From CAZHNW01 sp942491575 (lineage in GTDB: Bacteria > Spirochaetota > UBA4802 > UBA5550), in the NCBI GenBank assembly GCA_942491575.1, contig CALOBT010000031.1, forward strand, positions 2,170,001-2,234,000: a stretch of DNA of 64,000 bases, read 5' to 3'. Position 1 is the stretch's first letter. Each line of letters opens with the position of its first letter. The translations under genes and the position numbers were made by a program. The notes below the pieces were generated by a model that was given only the letters and a program-made list of their open reading frames with translations, ran no database searches and had not been told where the DNA came from. Positions 42,842 to 51,399 of the stretch are shown piece by piece.

Positions 42842-43918
42842 ATGATTAACTCAATCAAAGATAACCTTCCTTCAATCCCCGAAAAAAATATAAAGGACTT
42901 CATTGATCAAATCATTAACAGCGCCGTTGAAGGGAAGGGTCCACTTGCTGGTGCTGAAGAACTTGCACAGGGCTATCTGGCCGATTCTTCCTATTCGTCA
43001 CTTCATGAAATGTCCGTCTCTCTGATCCGTCGTGAGGCTTCAAAAAATTTCGGTTCCGGATTTATTACCGGCCTCGGGGGGGCAGTTACCCTGCCGGTGA
43101 CAATACCTGCTTCTCTTTACTCCTCATGGGTTCTGCAGGCGCGAATGGCCGCGGCAATTGCCCGAATATATAATCATGACCTGAGTGAAAATCGTGTTCG
43201 AACCATGATTTTGCTCTCAATACTCGGCGATTCAGGAAAGGAGTTGTTGAAAAAAGCAGGTATTGCCGTTACGGAAGGTCTCCTCAGGGAAGTCATAAAG
43301 GGAATCCCCGCAAAGGCCCTGAAAGAAATAAATAAGGCTGTGGGATTCAGACTTCTCACCAGGAGCGGTGAGAAGGGGGTGGTGAACCTGACAAAAATTG
43401 TGCCGGTTGCCGGAGGACTGGTAAGCGGAGTTCTCGATGCAGTCTCCTGTATTGTCACGGGGCGAACCGCAGAGAGACTTTTCCGTATCGAGGATGATAA
43501 AGAAGACTCAGGGGGGAAGAAAGAGGCCTTTCCAATCCTGGTATCTTCTGAACAGCTGACACGGGTGCTCTCGGAAAACAGCAATGAAATTTCATCAGTG
43601 ACCATACCAGGGGCTGGTATTATTGCCATTAAACCTTCTCTTGTTCCTTTCTCTGTCAGGTTTAGCCTGGTGACTTTTTCTGAAGGTGTGGCAAAACTAA
43701 GAGCAGAAGGAAATCCACTGGTTCGTGCAATAACAAGACACCGTCTTGGGGAAGTTGTCGATTTCCTTCCTCCCGAGTTTCGAAAATGTATCTACATGCA
43801 GGGTAACCTGATTATTATAAATCTTCCGGTTCTCATTCGAGATACCCTGAATATTAAAGGCATCGAAATATCTGAAATGGCAATTCTCCCCGAGGGGATT
43901 GGCATTACCCTTCAATAG
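42842..43918 (+). CDS. EcsC-family-like protein
   Basis: The 358-residue protein resembles the EcsC family: FGSGFITGLGGAVTLPVTIPASLYSSWVLQARMAAAIARIY (about residues 72-112, quoted in overlapping parts) and later VPVAGGLVSGVLDAVSC, glycine-rich amphipathic helices near a membrane. In Bacillus EcsC is linked to an ABC exporter, but no transporter is present here. The C-terminal 130 residues contain a beta-rich region not typical of EcsC. Function unknown. Confidence 0.6.
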   Translation: MINSIKDNLPSIPEKNIKDFIDQIINSAVEGKGPLAGAEELAQGYLADSSYSSLHEMSVSLIRREASKNFGSGFITGLGGAVTLPVTIPASLYSSWVLQARMAAAIARIYNHDLSENRVRTMILLSILGDSGKELLKKAGIAVTEGLLREVIKGIPAKALKEINKAVGFRLLTRSGEKGVVNLTKIVPVAGGLVSGVLDAVSCIVTGRTAERLFRIEDDKEDSGGKKEAFPILVSSEQLTRVLSENSNEISSVTIPGAGIIAIKPSLVPFSVRFSLVTFSEGVAKLRAEGNPLVRAITRHRLGEVVDFLPPEFRKCIYMQGNLIIINLPVLIRDTLNIKGIEISEMAILPEGIGITLQ

Positions 43919-44046
43919 ACTGGTAATCCCTCCTTACTTTTCGGCAGTAGATACTGCATTATTACCCGTATGGTTAATATAAAAGTGCAATGATTGCGTT
44001 TGGTGTCAATAAATTCTGCAGCAATTGAATATTTTTCGGTTAAATC

Positions 44047-44074
44047 TTGACAAAATATAAATAGTGTATATCTT
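44047..44074 (+). promoter_or_regulatory. Promoter of the DUF1554 lipoprotein gene
   Basis: TTGACA at 44047-44052 and TATCTT at 44069-44074 are 16 bp apart. Transcription would start near 44081, leaving about 27 nt before the TTG start at 44108. Confidence 0.45.
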
Positions 44075-44107
44075 TCTGTTTAAGTGCCTGCAGCCAGGGA
44101 GAAAACC

Positions 44108-45106
44108 TTGAAACATTTATTGCGCCTATGTTTTTTCATAATGATTTCTCTTGCCATGATACTCTTCGTTCAGTGTGACCGCGAGGATATTTTTGAAACA
44201 GCTAAAAAATCCGATCAGGTTGATCAAACTGAGGAGGATGGTTCCGAAACCGACGGTGATACTGGAACTGTAACAACCGCTGCAATAATAATAGATGGAA
44301 TCCCCACAGGTCCCGCAGGTGAAAATACCACTACAGAATTTGAAGATACTGTTATTATTAATGTAAAACTCTCCATGGCTCCCTCCTCAGATGTTATGAT
44401 TATGGCAATGTCAAACGATATGAATGAAGGTTTTGTAGATGGACCGAGTTCATATATTTTTACCACAGCCAACTGGGAGACCCCCCAGGCAATTGCTGTA
44501 AAGGGAGTTAACGATTCAGTCTACGATAAAGAAAAAAACTATAACGTTTCATTAACTGCTACTTCTACTGATACCGATTTTGAAGGCCTCAGTAAAACTG
44601 TGAGCCTGGTGAACAAAAGCAATGACCGGTGGATTTTTTTAACTACCGGAACAACGATAGGGAACTTCGGAGGTATAGCAGGTGCCGATGCTTTCTGCAA
44701 TGGAGATGGCGGCAGGCCCGATCCGGGACTGGAATACAGGGCCTTTATAGTTGATGGCGTTAACAGGGTTGCATCCGTAACTGGGAATACAGGGGACGGA
44801 CAGGTTGACTGGGTTCTCATCCCTGATGGAGAATATTATAAGGACACAAGTACGAGTGTAGGTTCTACCGGACCGAATGCTTTGTTGATATTTGATCTCT
44901 ATACCCCGATTTCCGCGGGGGGATTTGCATGGACTGGGCTGGAAACAGACTGGACTACTTCTGCATTTACCTGTGACGGATGGGTTTCGACTCCCGCAAC
45001 TGGCGGGATGCGGGGAAATGCCGGGGTATTGACTACGGCTATGCTCGGTACTGCTTCTACCGGTTACACTGCCGCTTCTTTTATTATTTGTGTGGAAAAA
45101 CCTTAG
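44108..45106 (+). CDS. DUF1554-type lipoprotein (Leptospira-like)
   Basis: About 332 residues from a TTG at 44108, which has AGGGAG 7 bp upstream and gives a good lipoprotein signal (MKHLLRLCFFIMISLAMILFVQC in parts; Cys23). A GTG at 44084 is an alternative. Residues 50-175 look like an extracellular beta-sandwich repeat (VKGVNDSVYDKEKNYNVSLT). The C-terminal 150 residues match DUF1554: FLTTGTTIGNFGGIAGADAFC, YRAFIVDG and FAWTGLETDW. DUF1554 has a C-type-lectin-like fold and is known mainly from Leptospira surface proteins. Surface exposure is expected. Confidence 0.78.
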   Translation: MKHLLRLCFFIMISLAMILFVQCDREDIFETAKKSDQVDQTEEDGSETDGDTGTVTTAAIIIDGIPTGPAGENTTTEFEDTVIINVKLSMAPSSDVMIMAMSNDMNEGFVDGPSSYIFTTANWETPQAIAVKGVNDSVYDKEKNYNVSLTATSTDTDFEGLSKTVSLVNKSNDRWIFLTTGTTIGNFGGIAGADAFCNGDGGRPDPGLEYRAFIVDGVNRVASVTGNTGDGQVDWVLIPDGEYYKDTSTSVGSTGPNALLIFDLYTPISAGGFAWTGLETDWTTSAFTCDGWVSTPATGGMRGNAGVLTTAMLGTASTGYTAASFIICVEKP

Positions 45107-45122
45107 TAGATAATTCGAACAA

Positions 45123-46043
45123 TTATTCGTACACGGAAAGGCTCTTTCGCAGCAGCGTCACCATCTGGTCTCTGAGTTTCTCAGGTTCCAGAATTTCAAG
45201 TTTATCCCCGTACATGAGAAACTGCTTGCAAAGATAGATATCGTCGGCACTGGTGAATTGTGCCGTATAACGGTCTTCTTCTTTTTTGTATTCCGGTTCG
45301 AGACTTGCCAGGAACTGTTCAACCCGATTGTGAATGCTTTCATGGTACGAAATGGTTACTTCCTTTACGCTGGCGGGATTAGTGATGAAACCGCTGAGGG
45401 AATCCTTAAACAGCTCCTCCACGTCAGGGATTTTACCGGAGAAGGTCCCATCAAGAATTTTAAGGTTTTCAATCCTGTTTATTATGATAAGTCTCTGGTG
45501 GTCCTCGCCGGGAATCTGTATTACGAGGTAGAGGTTCCCTGTGCGAAATACCATGTGGCAGGCATAGACTTCCCACCCCTTTTTAACATTTCCTTTATTG
45601 CTGGTGTAATCGATACTGATTTTCCGCTTCTCTTTGCAGGCAAAGTAGAGCCGGGCGAGAATCCACAAACCGCTCCTCTGATGTCGGTTCAGGAAATTTT
45701 TAAGAATGGCCTCCCTTGTCGAATCGCTGATAATGAATGATGAGTATATCGATGCGAGCTGAAGTGAGAGTTTCTCACTCAGCTCTTCTTCCAGAATAGT
45801 CAGTTTGCTTCCCTTTACGGTATTTATGTCGATCTCAAGTTCTTTTCGTATATAATTAATGGAATCCCTGATATTCTTATCGGATACAACATGATCCCCT
45901 TCATCGAGGGTGATAATTTCAGCAAGTGAGGTTGCATTCCAGCCCTCTTCTTCATTGTGCAGCAAGGCAAGTACATGGAGAAAACGGGTTATTACATTGA
46001 GGCGTGTTTCCGGATTAGGGATTTGACGGTTTGTATGGGGCAT
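45123..46043 (-). CDS. WYL-domain transcriptional regulator-like protein
   Basis: The 306-residue protein has an N-terminal winged-helix-like part (residues 10-85, RFLHVLALLHNEEEGWNATSLAEIIT) and a WYL domain (about 135-220) with the line ISIDYTSNKGNVKKGWEVYACHMVFRTGNLYLV (in parts). The C-terminal WCX extension covers about 225-306. Such proteins bind DNA and sense nucleotides or other ligands. Here the WYL triad is altered (WEVY rather than WYL). It lies downstream of a TetR gene in the same direction, about 80 bp away. Confidence 0.75.
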   Translation of the reverse strand: MPHTNRQIPNPETRLNVITRFLHVLALLHNEEEGWNATSLAEIITLDEGDHVVSDKNIRDSINYIRKELEIDINTVKGSKLTILEEELSEKLSLQLASIYSSFIISDSTREAILKNFLNRHQRSGLWILARLYFACKEKRKISIDYTSNKGNVKKGWEVYACHMVFRTGNLYLVIQIPGEDHQRLIIINRIENLKILDGTFSGKIPDVEELFKDSLSGFITNPASVKEVTISYHESIHNRVEQFLASLEPEYKKEEDRYTAQFTSADDIYLCKQFLMYGDKLEILEPEKLRDQMVTLLRKSLSVYE

Positions 46044-46124
46044 TATTGTGTATCCTCAAAAAAGATATTGCCGGCATTCAGATCCTGCAATTAAAAATCA
46101 TGTCGAAAAATTAAATTATTTAAC

Positions 46125-46739
46125 CTAGATACTCTCCACCAGGTGAGTAATTGATTTCTCAAAGAGTTTTTCATAGTCCTCTTTCTTTAAAATGGTATCC
46201 TGAAGTTTTTTAAACTGAAGAAAACCGTGAATATGACTCCATATCATAATAGATAATTCCCGCGCCCTGTAGCCATTTATCTCTTTTTTCTGAAGGCCTT
46301 CCTCGATAATAGAATCAATAACTGACAGTATTCTGTCTCCGTGTTCATCAATCTGGGATTTCAGGTGTTCCGGGAATATTCTTTCCGGGGCGGTAAGGAA
46401 GTAATTGATAATATCAAAATAGCTTTTATACTCTTTGCCGAATTGATAGTAGGCCCGGGCGATCTGCAGTAGTTTCCCCCTGGTGCCGGTTTTTTTCCTG
46501 GAGGCTTTTTGTATCATTTCGCACAGGATATCCAGGCCCTCTTCCTGGAGGGCGGCGTAGATGTCTTCCTTGCTTTTGAAATAAAAATAGATGAGGCCTA
46601 CACTCAGTTCTGCTTTTTTGGCTATTTGATTAACCGTCGCAGCGTGAAGTCCCTTTTCAAAAAGCATCTCACGGGCAGCATCGAGTATCTGCTGGCGGCG
46701 CTGTTCCTTTTCTCTTTCTCTTCGTTCCCGTGCACCCAT
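46125..46739 (-). CDS. TetR-family regulator of the catabolic cluster
   Basis: The 204-residue protein has the TetR HTH near its N-terminus: QQILDAAREMLFEKGLHAATVNQIAKKAE and LSVGLIYFYFKSKEDIYAAL (both in part). The highly basic start (RERREREKEQRRQQ) is common in this subgroup. It follows the SDR gene at 46851 by about 110 bp in the same direction. It is the best candidate to bind the 27-bp palindrome at 51354-51380 before the cluster. Confidence 0.87.
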   Translation of the reverse strand: MGARERREREKEQRRQQILDAAREMLFEKGLHAATVNQIAKKAELSVGLIYFYFKSKEDIYAALQEEGLDILCEMIQKASRKKTGTRGKLLQIARAYYQFGKEYKSYFDIINYFLTAPERIFPEHLKSQIDEHGDRILSVIDSIIEEGLQKKEINGYRARELSIMIWSHIHGFLQFKKLQDTILKKEDYEKLFEKSITHLVESI

Positions 46740-46774
46740 TTTATTATCCTGGTTGAATTTAACTGTAATGGTAC

Positions 46775-46805
46775 CTTTAAGCCCCCTTTGGGGGGTGTGG
46801 GGGCC
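46775..46805 (-). repeat. C/G-rich hairpin repeat, copy 2
   Basis: On the minus strand the order is GGCCCCC, ACACCCCCC, AA, AGGGGGC, TTAAAG, nearly matching the copy at 31259-31290. It sits between the SDR and TetR genes and may end or weaken the catabolic transcript. Confidence 0.5.
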
Positions 46806-46850
46806 GGTATCGAGAAAATTGATGTATTATACTTAATAGTCAATCAATAT

Positions 46851-47675
46851 TTATCGGCGTTCCAGTTCTTCTTTGAATTTACTTGTGATGATTTTTTCAT
46901 AAATAAAAGGAAATAAGCGGTGAATCAGGTATCCCATTTTCCCGCTAAGCGTAAGTACCAGAATTTTCTTTCTCTTGATGATTGCATTGAATACTTCTTC
47001 TGCAACTTTTTCAGGTGTATCTTCATGGCCGATTTTTGACTGGGGGTGCCTGGTAACAGTACCGTCACAATCGAGGGCCCTCAACTGCAGGTTGGTTTTC
47101 GTAAAACCTGGACAGACCATCAAAATATTCACACCGAGATCCGATACCTCCGTTCTGAGACTTTCGAAGAGACCATGAAGGGCATGTTTGCTGGCGCTGT
47201 AGCCGGTTCTTCCCAGGAGGGGGCCGATACCGGCGATACTGCTGGTAACCACAATAGTTCCCTTTCGCTCTATAATGCTTTCTATTGCGGCACCGGTACA
47301 GATCAGTGATCCGAAAAAATTGACTTCCATCACCTTTCTGTATACTGATACTTCTGTGTCACGAAAGGCGCTTCTCTGCGTAATACCTGCATTATTGCAG
47401 AGAATATCTATGCCCCCCAGTTCATCGATAATTTTATGAATGACCTTTTTTGTCTCTTTTTCATCAGTAATGTCGACTGCATAGCCAACAGCTTTCACGC
47501 CTTCAGAGTCAAGTTCATTCGCCAGGCGGGCAACCCCGACATGGTCCATGTCCAGACATGCAATAACTGCACCTTCTGAGGCGAATTTTCTACAGAGGGC
47601 GGCTCCAATTCCGCTGGCGCCTCCCGTAACTACGGCAACTTTATCCTTCAGCAATTTCTTCCGGTCTTCCTTCAT
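46851..47675 (-). CDS. Short-chain dehydrogenase/reductase
   Basis: About 274 residues from ATG 47675 (AAGGAAGG 5 bp upstream). The Rossmann motif is VVTGGASGIGAALC near residue 13-26, then NNAGIT, catalytic Ser in VTSSIAG, and YSASKHAL with Tyr and Lys. The C-terminal tail is long and basic (LIHRLFPFIYEKIITSKFKEELERR in part), a form seen in membrane-associated SDRs acting on lipids or steroids. The start overlaps the BASS gene end by 35 bp. The frame extends to 47753, but only by running further into that gene. Confidence 0.87.
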   Translation of the reverse strand: MKEDRKKLLKDKVAVVTGGASGIGAALCRKFASEGAVIACLDMDHVGVARLANELDSEGVKAVGYAVDITDEKETKKVIHKIIDELGGIDILCNNAGITQRSAFRDTEVSVYRKVMEVNFFGSLICTGAAIESIIERKGTIVVTSSIAGIGPLLGRTGYSASKHALHGLFESLRTEVSDLGVNILMVCPGFTKTNLQLRALDCDGTVTRHPQSKIGHEDTPEKVAEEVFNAIIKRKKILVLTLSGKMGYLIHRLFPFIYEKIITSKFKEELERR

Positions 47676-48609
47676 AGCTGCCTTCCTTTTCGATACTAAA
47701 GGGTTCCGCCAGTTTGAAACGTGTAAAAATGAATGCTGCGGTAAGGCCGGCAATTATATGCCAGATTCCCCACCAGGCAACAACAACTGCCATTCCCCCA
47801 AGGCCTCCGAAAAACTGGAATACCAGCACAAGCCCCAGGGCAGAATTCTGGATGCCTACTTCAATGGATACTGCCCGCCTGTCACGTGAATCGAGACCCA
47901 CTATAAAGCCGGTGAAGTAGCCGAGATTGAGGGCCATGGCGTTGTGGAAAAATACAGCAAGAATAACAATGCCTACGTAATTGATAAAGGCTGCCCAGTT
48001 TCCCGCAAGGGCGAGGGCAACAACCCCTATGAAAAAAATGAGGGAAAACATCTTAAATGGACGGCGTACCCTGTCAGCAAGTCCCGGAAATATTCTGGAA
48101 AGTGATATTCCCAGTAATACCGGTATGCCGAGGATTAAAAATATGGTAGTGAATACCTCAACAGGGCTGAGGTTGACTTTTTTCAGAATGGCATTTGTCC
48201 CCGGGTTCATTGAACCCCAGAAGGCAAGATTTAAGGGAGTCATGAATATAGCCGCAACAGTAGATATTGCTGTCATGCTGACAGATACTGCAGTATTTCC
48301 CTTTGCCAGGTGAGTTATAATGTTGGAGAGGTTTCCGCCGGGGCAGGCAGCCACCAGAATCATTCCAAGTGCAATAGAGGGCGCAGGCTGGATGGAAATC
48401 GTTAAAAGGTAGGTTAGGGCAGGAAGTAAAATAAATTGTGTGATAAGACCAATGGCGGGGGCTTTAGGTTTTTTCAGTATTCTTTTGAAATCAGAAAGTT
48501 TCATATCCAGGGCGACACCCAGCATCATCAGACCGATTGCCCCGTTTAGAATCATGAGACTCTGAGGATTAAAGTTTAACCTGACCTGATCGAGTGCAGA
48601 AGTATCCAT
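47641..48609 (-). CDS. Bile acid:sodium symporter (BASS) family transporter
   Basis: From ATG 48609 (GGAGGAG upstream) the protein has 322 residues and about nine to ten membrane helices. BASS hallmarks are MMLGVALDMKLSDFKRIL near residue 30, CPGGNLSNIITHLAKGN near 92 (a Na+-binding crossover) and SIEVGIQNSALGLVLV near 250. It should import an organic anion with sodium. It lies between the ThDP-dependent enzyme and an SDR in one operon. The substrate is unknown; BASS members carry bile acids, pyruvate, pantoate and others. Confidence 0.87.
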   Translation of the reverse strand: MDTSALDQVRLNFNPQSLMILNGAIGLMMLGVALDMKLSDFKRILKKPKAPAIGLITQFILLPALTYLLTISIQPAPSIALGMILVAACPGGNLSNIITHLAKGNTAVSVSMTAISTVAAIFMTPLNLAFWGSMNPGTNAILKKVNLSPVEVFTTIFLILGIPVLLGISLSRIFPGLADRVRRPFKMFSLIFFIGVVALALAGNWAAFINYVGIVILAVFFHNAMALNLGYFTGFIVGLDSRDRRAVSIEVGIQNSALGLVLVFQFFGGLGGMAVVVAWWGIWHIIAGLTAAFIFTRFKLAEPFSIEKEGSYEGRPEEIAEG

Positions 48610-48631
48610 ATCTCCTCCGGTTAAAAGTATA

Positions 48632-48755
48632 AAGGTGCAAGTTGCAAGGGACAAGTTTATTTGCTGCAAAGAATTAAGCTTGTCCCTTGTGACTTGCTAC
48701 CTGTCCCTCATATATTTCACTTTCAACTTTTTACTTGAACCTTGTTACTTTTATT
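48632..48755. repeat. Long hairpin of the 14-nt unit family
   Basis: Left units are AAGGTGCAAGTTGC (48632-48645) and AAGGGACAAGTTTA (48646-48659). GCAAGTTGCAAGGGACAAG (48637-48655) pairs with 48679-48697 at 17 of 19 positions. Further inverted units follow: ACTTTCAACTTTTT, ACTTGAACCTTGTT and ACTTTTATTC, reaching the stop codon of the next gene. It fills the gap between the ThDP-enzyme and BASS genes. Confidence 0.7.
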
Positions 48756-50448
48756 CTGCTTTGTAGCCCCCCAGGTTTGCCAGGGCGATGCTTCCGGGAC
48801 TTACCGTGGTCGGATCAGTCATAACATTTATGCATGCTGTTTTGCCCGATTTGAAGGCTTCTTCCAGTGCAGGCCTGATATCTTCGGGATTTTCAACAAA
48901 CAGGCCCAGGCCCCCCAGTGCTTCCACCATTTTATGGTAGTCAACCTTTCCTATGTAGGTACCGTTTTCTATGGCATGTCCCATGCGGATTTCCTGGCTG
49001 TGTCGAATCATTCCCCAGCCGAGATCGTTGCTGATGACCGTTACAATGGGGAGTTTTTTCCGGATGGATGTTTCGTATTCCATGAAATTAAATCCGATGG
49101 AACCGTCTCCCGCAAGCAGCAATACGCGCTTATCCGGATACAGAAGTTTGGCGGCGTTTGCATAGGGAAGTCCGACGGCGAGACTTCCGTAGAGACCGTA
49201 ATCGAGGTAATGCCCCGGTTTTTTCATTGTACGGGTCATTCCATTCCAGGTGGTGGTGTCACCCCCGTCTGCAATAACGACATCGTCATCAAGGTTCATA
49301 AAGTTATTAACTTCCCATGCGAGGCGAAGGGGGTGTATCGGGTTATTGTCACTTTTCCAGTTCAGCATTGCAAGATTTTTAGCGTTTTTATCATTCTCTG
49401 TGAGTTGCTGCCTCCATTGATTAAACTTCCCCGAAAGGGCCTCTTTAACCTTTTTTGCCTTAACCAGTTTCATCGACTCTTCGAGGAAGGCCTTTATATC
49501 GCTGTGGACCGGCAGATCTACGGAACGGTTCTGGCCAATTTCATCGGGATGGATATCCACCTGTACGATTTTGGCATTGGGATTGTAGATTCCCCCGTAG
49601 ATGTTGAAGAGATTCATTCGAGAGCCGAGGATTACAATCAGGTCGGCGTTGAGGCTGGCATGCATGGCGGAACCGGGCCTGATTGCCAGTGCGGACTCAA
49701 AGCAGAGGGGGTGGGTGTCCGGAACTGTCCCCCGACCCATGGCGAAGGTATAGAGGGGCATCCCGGTGGTTTCAATGAAATCTTTCAGTACAGTTTCACT
49801 GTGAGAATACCATGTGCCGCTGCCGCCTATAATCATCGGTTTCTCCGCGGCCTGGATCATTTCAACGAATTTTTTCACACCGGAAATGTCAACGGGTTGT
49901 GACGAAACAGTAGTGGAGGGCCTGGTGACTTTTCCAGGGTCAGCCTCGGCGTTGAGAATGTCAACGGGTAGTTCGAGGTATACGGGACCAGGTCTCCCGT
50001 TTTCCGCAATACGGTAGGCCATGTCGATGTATTCCGGGATTCTTTCCGCTACATGGCATACAAGGGCCTTCTTTACCATCGGTTCAATAACAGGGGCCTG
50101 GCGCATGTCCTGAAGGTCCCCCTTTTCGCGGGTCTCCAGGCCGACGCATCCCGAAATAAGTACCAGTGGGGCATTGGAAAGGCGGGCGCTTGCAATTCCC
50201 GTAAGGGCATTTGTAAAACCGGGGCCAGCGGTAACCATTGCGGTTGCGGTTTCTCTTGTCATTCGGGCCCAGGCCTCAGCCATGAAAACCGCCGCCTGTT
50301 CATGACGGGTATCAAATAATTCGACTTCGCTGCCTTCAAGGTACTGGTAGATGGGCGTTATGTGGCCGCCGCTCAGGGTGAATATCTTTCTGGTTCCCCT
50401 GTCGATTAATGCATCTGCTGCGAGCCTGCCTCCGGTAATTTTTTCCAT
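48751..50448 (-). CDS. Thiamine-diphosphate-dependent enzyme, acetolactate synthase/2-hydroxyacyl-CoA lyase-like
   Basis: The 565-residue protein has the three domains of the POX/ALS family. The N-terminal ThDP-pyrimidine domain has catalytic Glu50 in TRHEQAAVFMAEAWAR; the middle domain is near 195-335; and the C-terminal domain has the ThDP/Mg motif GDGSIGFNFMEYETSIRK then VISNDLGWG. It resembles oxalyl-CoA decarboxylase and 2-hydroxyacyl-CoA lyase more than acetolactate synthase, since it lacks an obvious FAD-dependent pattern and stands with an SDR and transporter rather than with ilv genes. The reaction (C-C cleavage or ligation of a 2-hydroxy- or 2-oxo-acid) is inferred. It follows the SDR at 50470 by 21 bp. 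Confidence 0.82.
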   Translation of the reverse strand: MEKITGGRLAADALIDRGTRKIFTLSGGHITPIYQYLEGSEVELFDTRHEQAAVFMAEAWARMTRETATAMVTAGPGFTNALTGIASARLSNAPLVLISGCVGLETREKGDLQDMRQAPVIEPMVKKALVCHVAERIPEYIDMAYRIAENGRPGPVYLELPVDILNAEADPGKVTRPSTTVSSQPVDISGVKKFVEMIQAAEKPMIIGGSGTWYSHSETVLKDFIETTGMPLYTFAMGRGTVPDTHPLCFESALAIRPGSAMHASLNADLIVILGSRMNLFNIYGGIYNPNAKIVQVDIHPDEIGQNRSVDLPVHSDIKAFLEESMKLVKAKKVKEALSGKFNQWRQQLTENDKNAKNLAMLNWKSDNNPIHPLRLAWEVNNFMNLDDDVVIADGGDTTTWNGMTRTMKKPGHYLDYGLYGSLAVGLPYANAAKLLYPDKRVLLLAGDGSIGFNFMEYETSIRKKLPIVTVISNDLGWGMIRHSQEIRMGHAIENGTYIGKVDYHKMVEALGGLGLFVENPEDIRPALEEAFKSGKTACINVMTDPTTVSPGSIALANLGGYKAE

Positions 50449-50469
50449 CGTGTTCTCCTTGAAGTAAGA

Positions 50470-51306
50470 TTAGATTTCCATCAATTGCCCGCCGGTAATA
50501 TTTATAGTCTGACCGGTTATGTATGACGATTCGGGAGAAGCAAGAAATGCTACGAGACGGCCGACTTCTTCTATCTTGCCGAGTCTTCCCAGGGGGATGG
50601 TTTTGCACATTTCCTGCTCCCGCTCCTCTACGCTGCACTGGAATATTTTCGCCTCAAGACCGAAGCGCCATTTTTCAAGATCCGTACTTATCTGTCCGGG
50701 ACAGACTGCATTGACCCTGATTCCCTGTCCCGCCAGTTCTTTCGCCATAACCTTGGTGAGCATGTTTACTCCCGCCTTGGCTACGGCGTAGGCACCGTTT
50801 GCAATGGGCGGGACTTTGCCGGCCCTTGATGAGGTATTTACTATGCTTCCCTCACGTCCATACATCAGGGGCAGAACAGACCTGGTTACCCGAAATACGC
50901 TGTGAAGATTGACATCGATAGTCTTCAGCCATTTCTCTTCATCGTAGGTATGAAATGCATTGGGTACCCCGAATGTGGCTCCCGCATTGTTTACCAGTAT
51001 GTCTATGTGATCGAATTCGGTTTTAAGGATATCAACGGCATTGTTGATGGATTTTGTATCGGTAACATCCATTTCAAGGGGCATGGTTTTTATGTTGTAT
51101 TTTTCATGGAGTTCATCGGCAATTGATTTCATTTCATCAAGGCCGCCTGTTTTGATTGAGCCTGCTTCTGTTGCAAGACCGCCAAGATCGGAGATAATTA
51201 TATTTGCACCCTGCAAGGCCAGGGAAGATGCTATACCGTATCCGATTCCACTTCGCTTTCCAGCTCCGGTTATCAGGGCATTTCGACCATTAAGTGATCT
51301 GTCCAT
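50470..51306 (-). CDS. Short-chain dehydrogenase/reductase
   Basis: The 278-residue protein is a classical SDR: ALITGAGKRSGIGYGIA (nucleotide motif), DVTD, NNAGATFG, catalytic Ser in IVNTSSRAGK, Tyr and Lys in GAYAVAKAGV, and RVNAVCPGQIST. The C-terminal YITGQTINITGG is normal for the family. It is the first gene of the operon 51306-46851 and lies directly behind the 27-bp palindrome. Substrate unknown; together with the lyase and BASS carrier it suggests uptake and oxidation of a hydroxylated acid. Confidence 0.88.
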   Translation of the reverse strand: MDRSLNGRNALITGAGKRSGIGYGIASSLALQGANIIISDLGGLATEAGSIKTGGLDEMKSIADELHEKYNIKTMPLEMDVTDTKSINNAVDILKTEFDHIDILVNNAGATFGVPNAFHTYDEEKWLKTIDVNLHSVFRVTRSVLPLMYGREGSIVNTSSRAGKVPPIANGAYAVAKAGVNMLTKVMAKELAGQGIRVNAVCPGQISTDLEKWRFGLEAKIFQCSVEEREQEMCKTIPLGRLGKIEEVGRLVAFLASPESSYITGQTINITGGQLMEI

Positions 51307-51353
51307 ATTTCTTCCCCCGCAGTGTTAATATCTTGACTGCATTAAGTTCTGTT

Positions 51354-51392
51354 CATATATTGAATATTGTTCAATATATGAGTGGAAGTCAA
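51354..51392 (-). promoter_or_regulatory. Promoter of the SDR-lyase operon overlapped by a 27-bp perfect palindrome
   Basis: CATATATTGAA (51354-51364) and TTCAATATATG (51370-51380) are perfect 11-bp arms around TATTG. On the minus strand TTGACT (51392-51387) and CAATAT (51369-51364), 17 bp apart, form a promoter whose -10 box lies at the palindrome centre. The 11-5-11 layout is the same as at 1666-1692 and fits a TetR repressor. It may also affect the divergent gene at 51400. Confidence 0.7.
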
Positions 51393-51399
51393 TTAAAAA

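Noticed and set aside
46810..46840. TetR operator before the tetR gene at 46739
   Set aside because: GTCAATCA is present as a half-site only; no second arm at a sensible distance.
48742..49902. Open frame of 386 codons on the plus strand
   Set aside because: It lies opposite the ThDP-enzyme gene, whose motifs are intact; the antisense frame shows no family features and is a product of codon bias.
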